Shown in pieces: positions 6,811-10,780 of a stretch of DNA of 10,780 nucleotides. The notes beneath the pieces were generated by a model that saw only the letters and a program-made list of their open reading frames with translations, made no database searches and was not told the origin of the DNA. The DNA comes from CAZESH01 sp964514665 (GTDB lineage: Bacteria; Bacillota; Bacilli; Paenibacillales; KCTC-25726). Location: positions 1-10,780 of the forward strand of contig CAZESH010000139.1 in the NCBI GenBank assembly GCA_964514665.1. Reading direction: 5' to 3'. A program made the translations under genes and the position numbers. Within the stretch, counting starts at the first letter, position 1, and each line of letters opens with the position of its first letter.

Positions 6811-8421
6811 GTGACTACAGAAATCGAAGAGCATGAAGGAAAACATTCCCAACCTGTGCCGCCGCACTTTCAGCAGGAGCCATCCCGGTCTCAACAAGGC
6901 AGGGAAGATTCCGGCGAGGCAAGGTCGAAGGAAACGATGAACCGTGAGGAAAACAAACTGAAGAATACCAAGAAAATATCCGCCAAAATTGAAGAAAACA
7001 AAAAAATTCTTGAGGAAAAGGTTGGCGCCGACTTATCTTTCGATGTCATTTTAAGAGAGATGACGTTTGCATCAAAGTCCTGTATGTTTTTTTATTTAAA
7101 CGGCTTTGTAAAGGATGAAGCGATGACGGAAATCATGAAGCGGCTGAGCTATGTAAGCCGTGAAAACATCGTGCCGAACACGATCAAACACTTTGTGCGG
7201 CAGTTTATCCCCCACGTCCAGGTGGAAATTGTCGAGGATATGGACAAGCTTGTGACGATGGTGCTGTCGGGTGGCAGCGCGCTGTTCATCGAGAAGGAAA
7301 CGCAGGCGATCGTGATCGATGCCAAAAGCTACCCCGTACGTTCCATTGAAGAGCCGCAGCTGGAGAAGGTTGTGCGTGGATCGCGCGACGGCTTTACGGA
7401 AACGATGCTGACCAACGTCACATTGATGCGCAGAAGAATCCGCGATCCGCGTTTGAAGCTGGAGGCGGTGAAAGTCGGCAAACGGACCAAAACCGATGTT
7501 TGCGTCGCCTATATCAGCGATATCGCCGATTTGAATTTGGTGCACACTGTAAAGAAAAAGCTGGGCGAAGTAAACATCGACGGCATACCGTTGGCTGATA
7601 AACAGCTGGAGGAAGCCTTGATCGGCAAACGCTGGAATCCGTTCCCGATGGTTCGGTATTCGGAAAGGCCCGATGTAGTCTCCAATCATCTGTTGGAAGG
7701 CCATGTCGTTTTGTTCGTCGATACTTCGCCAAGCGTGATCATCCTGCCCACGACCTTTTTTCATCTGGTTCAGCATGCGGAGGAATACAGGCAGGCCCCT
7801 TCGGTCGGAACTTATTTGCGTTGGGTTCGTTTCATCGGCATTTTCGCTTCGCTTTTTTTGCTGCCGCTGTGGTTTTTGATGGTGGCCCATCCGGAAATGA
7901 AGCCTTACGGCTTTGGTTTTCTCGGTCCGCAGAAGACCGGGGAGATTCCGATTATCGTCCAGTTTTTTATCATCGAGCTCGGGGTGGATCTCGTCCGCAT
8001 GGCGGCCGTGCATACACCGACGCCTCTGGCAACGGCCATGGGCTTGATCGCCGCGATCATGATCGGCAATATTGCCGTGGATACGGGTCTGTTTATCAAC
8101 GAGGTGATCCTGTATATGGCCGTTGCCACAATCGGCATGTTCGCTACGCCAAGCTATGAGCTGGGCATGGCAAATCGGATCGTCAGATTGCTGCTCTTGA
8201 CAGCCGTGGCAATGTTCAAGGTTCCCGGTTTGATGATTGCCGCTACCGTAATTTTTCTTTATTTGGTTTTCCAGCGTTCTTTCAATACGCCGTATATGTG
8301 GCCTTTTATTCCCTTCAACGCCAGCGCCATGATGGGCGTGCTGTTTCGCCAGCCGCTGCTCAGCATGAAAGTCAGGCCAAGCATTACCAAGCCTGTGGAC
8401 AGCAGCAGACAGCCCGGTTAA
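6811..8421 (+). CDS. spoVAF: SpoVAF, GerA-family spore germination protein
   Basis: This 536-residue protein belongs to the GerA A-subunit family of the spore inner membrane. A soluble domain (about 60-325) carries the family block EKVVRGSRDGFTETMLTN (185-202) and the segment MRRRIRDPRLK (206-216). It is followed by membrane segments at about 338-358, 380-398, 405-425, 430-446 and 455-486, and a short basic tail. SpoVAF rather than a GerA receptor subunit is supported by position between spoVAB and lysA. The start is a GTG at 6811 with a strong AGGAGGG at 6797-6803, 7 bases away. This gives a hydrophilic 42-residue leader rich in E, Q, S and H. An alternative ATG at 6937 (M43, AAGGA just upstream) would give 494 residues, close to the B. 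subtilis length. Confidence 0.93.
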   Translation: MTTEIEEHEGKHSQPVPPHFQQEPSRSQQGREDSGEARSKETMNREENKLKNTKKISAKIEENKKILEEKVGADLSFDVILREMTFASKSCMFFYLNGFVKDEAMTEIMKRLSYVSRENIVPNTIKHFVRQFIPHVQVEIVEDMDKLVTMVLSGGSALFIEKETQAIVIDAKSYPVRSIEEPQLEKVVRGSRDGFTETMLTNVTLMRRRIRDPRLKLEAVKVGKRTKTDVCVAYISDIADLNLVHTVKKKLGEVNIDGIPLADKQLEEALIGKRWNPFPMVRYSERPDVVSNHLLEGHVVLFVDTSPSVIILPTTFFHLVQHAEEYRQAPSVGTYLRWVRFIGIFASLFLLPLWFLMVAHPEMKPYGFGFLGPQKTGEIPIIVQFFIIELGVDLVRMAAVHTPTPLATAMGLIAAIMIGNIAVDTGLFINEVILYMAVATIGMFATPSYELGMANRIVRLLLLTAVAMFKVPGLMIAATVIFLYLVFQRSFNTPYMWPFIPFNASAMMGVLFRQPLLSMKVRPSITKPVDSSRQPG

Positions 8422-8424
8422 ACC

Positions 8425-8453
8425 GTTGGGACAAATATTGTCAACTTGTTTTT
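8425..8453 (+). other. Weak hairpin overlapping the lysA -35 element
   Basis: GTTG (8425-8428) plus ACAA (8431-8434) can pair with TTGTCAAC (8438-8445), leaving a bulged GG and an ATA loop. The sequence TTGTTTTT follows. It might weakly terminate the spoVA transcript or act as a dyad at the lysA promoter. The stem is short and AT-rich, so this may be chance. Confidence 0.25.
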
Positions 8454-8466
8454 GTTATGGTATTTT
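8438..8466 (+). promoter_or_regulatory. Sigma-A-type promoter of lysA
   Basis: TTGTCA (8438-8443), a 17-base spacer and TATTTT (8461-8466), preceded by an extended -10 TGG (8458-8460). Transcription would start near 8473, giving a leader of about 80 bases. That is too short for a lysine riboswitch, and none is seen. Confidence 0.65.
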
Positions 8467-8551
8467 TATAGAGGTTGTTCAAATTGGCCCCGAAACGCGG
8501 GACTTGGGCTGAAAGCAAGGACGCATGTGACTAGAGAGGAGAAAAAGGTTG

Positions 8552-9883
8552 ATGCATCTGCATGGAACGAGCAAAATAAACGAAAAAGGTCATCTTGAAA
8601 TCGGAGGCTGCGATGTCACCGAGCTGGCCGCGAAATTCGGCACCCCGCTTTATGTCATGGACGAAAGCTTGATACGCCAAAGGGCGAGAGAATATACGGG
8701 GGCCTTCCGTGCTTCCGGTTTGAAATTTCAGGTTGCTTACGCAAGCAAAGCGTTTTGCGTCAAGGCGATGTGCCGCTTGGCCGATCAGGAAGGACTTTCC
8801 CTTGATGTCGTCTCTGACGGGGAGTTATTTACAGCGCTGGAAGCGGGATTTCCAGCGGAGCGCATCCATTTTCACGGGAACAACAAAACGCCGATGGAAA
8901 TCGAAATGGCGCTTGATGCCAAGATCGGCTGTTTTGTCGTGGATAATTTCGTCGAGCTGCACATGCTGAATCAACTGGCTGCCGAAAAGGGGCAGACGGT
9001 AAATGCACTTTTCCGTATTACTCCGGGAGTAGAAGCACATACGCATGAATACATTTCCACAGGCCAAACCGACTCCAAATTCGGCTTCGACCTGATGAGC
9101 GGAGCTGCCCTGCAGGCTTTGAAGGAAGCGATGTCCCTGAAGCAGATTCGCATTTTGGGTGTGCATTCCCATATCGGGTCGCAAATTTTTGAAGTGGAAG
9201 GCTTCCGGATGGCAGTACAGAAGGTTGCCCAATTTGCCGCAGAGGCAAGAGAGAAATTGCAGCTGGAATTCAGCGTGGTCAATTTAGGCGGGGGCTTCGG
9301 CATCCGCTATACGAGTGAGGATACTCCGCTTGCCATTGCTACTTATGTAGAAGCGATCAGCGATGCGGTTAAAGCCGGCTTCGGCGAACTGCAGTACGCG
9401 ATTCCGGAAATCTGGATCGAGCCGGGGCGCAGCATGGTCGGCGACGCAGGCACGACGCTTTATACCGTCGGCACCTTCAAAGACATTCCCGGCGTGCGCA
9501 AGTATTTGGCGGTTGACGGCGGCATGACGGACAATCCCCGCCCGGCTCTGTATCAGTCCAAATATGAGGCGATGCTCGCCAACCGCGCAGCGGAACATAA
9601 CGAAGAAACGGTTTCGGTTGCCGGCAAAGCGTGTGAAAGCGGCGATATGCTGATCTGGGATCTGCAGCTGCCTAAGGCCGAAAGCGGAGACATTCTTGCA
9701 GTTGCCTGCACAGGGGCATATAATTACGCCATGGCCAGCAATTACAACCGCATCCGCAGACCGGCCGTGGTTTTTGTGAAAGACGGTCAAGCCGACGTTG
9801 TAGTGAAGAGGGAATCGCATGAGAATATTGTGGAGAACGATCTGATTCCCGAACGTTTGAACCATCATGCCGTGGCAAAATAA
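8552..9883 (+). CDS. lysA: Diaminopimelate decarboxylase
   Basis: LysA converts meso-diaminopimelate to L-lysine and CO2, the last step of lysine synthesis, using pyridoxal phosphate. From the ATG at 8552 it has 443 residues. The PLP lysine is K66 in VAYASKAF (61-68). Other family motifs are FHGNNK, HSHIGSQIF, the glycine-rich GGGFGIRY, EPGRSMVGDAGTT, and CESGD, the substrate and dimer-interface motif, plus a late TGAYNYAMASNYN. A TTG at 8549 immediately before the ATG is a possible start (GAGGAG at 8536-8541 is 7 bases from it). The ATG is preferred because it gives MHLHGTS, which lines up with the B. subtilis N-terminus MFLHGTS. lysA follows spoVAF in B. subtilis too. Its own promoter suggests vegetative expression besides any readthrough from spoVA. 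Confidence 0.97.
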   Translation: MHLHGTSKINEKGHLEIGGCDVTELAAKFGTPLYVMDESLIRQRAREYTGAFRASGLKFQVAYASKAFCVKAMCRLADQEGLSLDVVSDGELFTALEAGFPAERIHFHGNNKTPMEIEMALDAKIGCFVVDNFVELHMLNQLAAEKGQTVNALFRITPGVEAHTHEYISTGQTDSKFGFDLMSGAALQALKEAMSLKQIRILGVHSHIGSQIFEVEGFRMAVQKVAQFAAEAREKLQLEFSVVNLGGGFGIRYTSEDTPLAIATYVEAISDAVKAGFGELQYAIPEIWIEPGRSMVGDAGTTLYTVGTFKDIPGVRKYLAVDGGMTDNPRPALYQSKYEAMLANRAAEHNEETVSVAGKACESGDMLIWDLQLPKAESGDILAVACTGAYNYAMASNYNRIRRPAVVFVKDGQADVVVKRESHENIVENDLIPERLNHHAVAK

Positions 9884-9911
9884 TCACAATAAAACAAATG
9901 AGGTGCCTAAT

Positions 9912-10343
9912 ATGTCCAAGCAAGCGAAAATCAAAATGGAAAACGGCTCGGAGATCGTGCTGGAATTATTCGATCAAGACGCGCCGAATACGGTAGCCAA
10001 CTTCGAGAAACTGGCGAATGAAGGATTTTATAACGGTCTGGTGTTTCACCGCGTAATCCCGGGTTTCGTAGCCCAAGGCGGCTGTCCGCAGGGAACGGGA
10101 ACAGGCGGACCGGGTTACACGATCAATTGCGAGATCAATCCGAACAAGCATGAAAGAGGATCGCTCGCCATGGCTCATGCGGGAAGAAATACCGGAGGCA
10201 GCCAGTTCTATATATGCTATCAGCCGCAGCCGCATCTGGACGGTCAGCATACCGTTTTCGGAAAAGTGATTGAAGGCATGGAGCATGTCGATGAGTTCCG
10301 CGGCCGCGACCGTATGGAAAAGGTAGAGGTATACGAAGCTTAA
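9912..10343 (+). CDS. ppiB: Peptidyl-prolyl cis-trans isomerase, cyclophilin type
   Basis: This 143-residue cytoplasmic cyclophilin catalyses cis-trans isomerisation of peptide bonds before proline. The catalytic arginine is R47 in FHRVIPGF (45-52), followed by Q55. Other motifs are GGCPQGTGTGGPGY (56-69), SLAMAH (84-89), GGSQFYI (95-101) and DGQHTVFGKV (110-119). The eukaryotic drug-binding tryptophan is a histidine here (H108), common in bacterial PpiB and usually linked to weak cyclosporin binding. An in-frame ATG at 9867 inside lysA would add 15 residues. The ATG at 9912 is preferred: GAGGTG (9900-9905) lies 6 bases upstream and the length equals B. subtilis PpiB. It is 28 bases after lysA with no terminator between, so the two are probably co-transcribed. 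Confidence 0.95.
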   Translation: MSKQAKIKMENGSEIVLELFDQDAPNTVANFEKLANEGFYNGLVFHRVIPGFVAQGGCPQGTGTGGPGYTINCEINPNKHERGSLAMAHAGRNTGGSQFYICYQPQPHLDGQHTVFGKVIEGMEHVDEFRGRDRMEKVEVYEA

Positions 10344-10360
10344 ACCTGTTAAGAATGCGC

Positions 10361-10389
10361 TGGACAGCGGCATAAGCGTCGGCTATAAT
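10361..10389 (+). promoter_or_regulatory. Sigma-A promoter of the FMN-riboswitch transcript
   Basis: TGGACA (10361-10366, 5 of 6 to TTGACA), a 17-base spacer and a perfect TATAAT (10384-10389). Transcription would begin near 10396, just before the riboswitch P1 stem. Confidence 0.85.
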
Positions 10390-10402
10390 AGACACAAAAC
10401 AT

Positions 10403-10555
10403 TTTCCTTCGGGGCAGGGTGAAATTCCCAACCGGCGGTGATCTGCGGGACGTTAGTTCCGCGTTAGTCCGTGACCCGTCCGCAGCTGCAAGACGCGGAC
10501 GGTGGACCCGGTGCAAGTCCGGGACCGACAGTATAGTCTGGATGGGAGAAGGAAA
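10403..10555 (+). ncRNA. FMN riboswitch (RFN element)
   Basis: This leader RNA binds flavin mononucleotide and lowers expression of riboflavin synthesis or transport genes when FMN is plentiful. P1 pairs TTTCCTTC (10403-10410) with GAAGGAAA (10548-10555). The conserved core GGGGCAGGGTGAAATTCCC starts at 10411, followed by ACCGGCGGTGATC, TTAGTCCGTGACCCG, GGTGGACCCGGTGCAAGTCC, GGGACCGACAGT and TAGTCTGGATGGGAGAAGG. All are diagnostic of the RFN family. A GC-rich variable stem (CGTCCGC...GCGGACG, about 10477-10502) replaces the shorter form in some species. The controlled gene lies beyond the window. A riboflavin biosynthesis operon starting with ribD, or a riboflavin transporter gene, are the usual options. 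Confidence 0.97.
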
Positions 10556-10716
10556 TCATATCGCAGAAGCTTTTTTGAATTGGTATGTTCATTTTTTCAC
10601 ATATCTCGATCCGGGGATGGACATGTATGCGTCAGCATCGTGTTCTGTTCGTTGTATACCCTAACCGGACCGATTGGCGCAAGCTGCTTGCTTATTCTGC
10701 GGTCTGACTATACCCA
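10556..10716 (+). other. Riboswitch expression-platform spacer, no gene seen
   Basis: About 160 bases separate the aptamer from the terminator hairpin. I see no ribosome binding site with a credible reading frame. A possible stem pairs GGACCG (10666-10671 region) with CGGTCT near 10700-10705, and GCAAG with CTTGC inside it. These might take part in antitermination, but I cannot show mutual exclusion with the terminator. Confidence 0.4.
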
Positions 10717-10752
10717 CAAGGGCCCCTTTGGATTATCGAAGGGGCCTTGTTT
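10717..10752 (+). terminator. Terminator-like hairpin downstream of the FMN riboswitch
   Basis: CAAGG (10717-10721), a bulged G, and CCCCTT (10723-10728) pair with AAGGGG (10739-10744) and CCTTG (10745-10749). That is 11 bp with an 8-10 base loop. The tail TTGTTT is a modest U-tract. Its position before a downstream AGGAGG suggests it is the FMN-controlled attenuator. Confidence 0.75.
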
Positions 10753-10768
10753 ACATTGCCTGGAAGCG

Positions 10769-10777
10769 ATGGAGGAG
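10769..10777 (+). promoter_or_regulatory. Probable ribosome binding site of the gene beyond the window
   Basis: GATGGAGGAGG at the very edge is a strong Shine-Dalgarno sequence. It probably serves the riboswitch-controlled gene, whose start codon would lie just past 10780. Confidence 0.4.
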
Positions 10778-10780
10778 GCA

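Noticed and set aside
7096..8013. A 305-codon open frame on the minus strand opposite spoVAF
   Set aside because: It is fully antisense to a well-supported GerA-family gene and rich in H, D, R and Q, as expected for a reverse-complement shadow. No ribosome site or domain is evident.
8475..8534. A 19-codon TTG-initiated frame in the lysA leader, with three lysine codons, as an attenuator peptide
   Set aside because: The predicted transcript starts almost at the TTG, so there is no ribosome site, and no terminator/antiterminator pair follows in the short leader.
9867..9911. A 15-residue N-terminal extension of ppiB overlapping lysA
   Set aside because: No ribosome binding site precedes 9867, the extension (rich in N) is unlike cyclophilins, and 9912 has a good site and gives the standard 143 residues.
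10419..10664. An 81-codon frame across the FMN riboswitch
   Set aside because: It starts inside the conserved riboswitch core and covers most of the aptamer, so its length reflects RNA conservation and not coding.
1..10780. CRISPR arrays, tRNA or rRNA genes, insertion sequences, prophage or defence genes
   Set aside because: I looked for direct repeat arrays, tRNA-like cloverleaf sequence, transposase motifs and terminal repeats, and saw none. The gene order is core sporulation and metabolism.

Overview
The window looks like chromosomal core sequence from an endospore-forming Bacillales bacterium. It carries the spoIIA sporulation operon, a reduced spoVA operon, lysA, ppiB and an FMN riboswitch, all on the + strand and in an order close to that of Bacillus subtilis. 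The moderate GC content, the sequence distance from B. subtilis and the missing spoVAC/AD/AE segment suggest Paenibacillaceae. That placement is inference from memory of the families, not from a search.

Region 1 (1-2398) is a three-gene export cassette: an ABC-2 type ATPase, its membrane permease and a TetR-type regulator, closed by a strong UUCG-capped terminator. The permease reading frame is broken near its 3' end. One extra base around 1572-1575 moves the last 45 or so codons into another frame, which then runs cleanly to a stop at 1713.

Region 2 (2400-5467) is the forespore-commitment block: dacF (D,D-carboxypeptidase), then spoIIAA (anti-anti-sigma), spoIIAB (anti-sigma kinase) and sigF. 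A near-consensus sigma-H promoter with Spo0A-box-like sites lies just upstream of spoIIAA and fixes its start at 3884. The operon ends in a perfect 11-bp hairpin whose left arm lies in the last codons of sigF.

Region 3 (5468-8421) starts with a 250-base structured intergenic stretch holding inverted repeats and repeated TTCAGT motifs. It is followed by spoVAA, spoVAB and spoVAF (GerA-family membrane protein), tightly spaced. The usual spoVAC, spoVAD and spoVAE genes are absent between spoVAB and spoVAF.

Region 4 (8422-10780) holds lysA with its own sigma-A-like promoter, ppiB (cyclophilin), and then a sigma-A promoter, an FMN riboswitch and a terminator-like hairpin. These last elements form the leader of a riboflavin gene or operon that begins beyond the window edge.

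The genes fit together biologically. SpoIIAA, SpoIIAB and SigF switch on forespore transcription, DacF acts on the forming spore wall, and SpoVA-type membrane proteins act in dipicolinate movement and germination. LysA draws on the diaminopimelate pathway that shares precursors with dipicolinate and peptidoglycan. I see no wholly new system. The points worth following up are the permease frameshift, the reduced spoVA operon, the two possible spoVAF starts and the structured region ahead of spoVAA.
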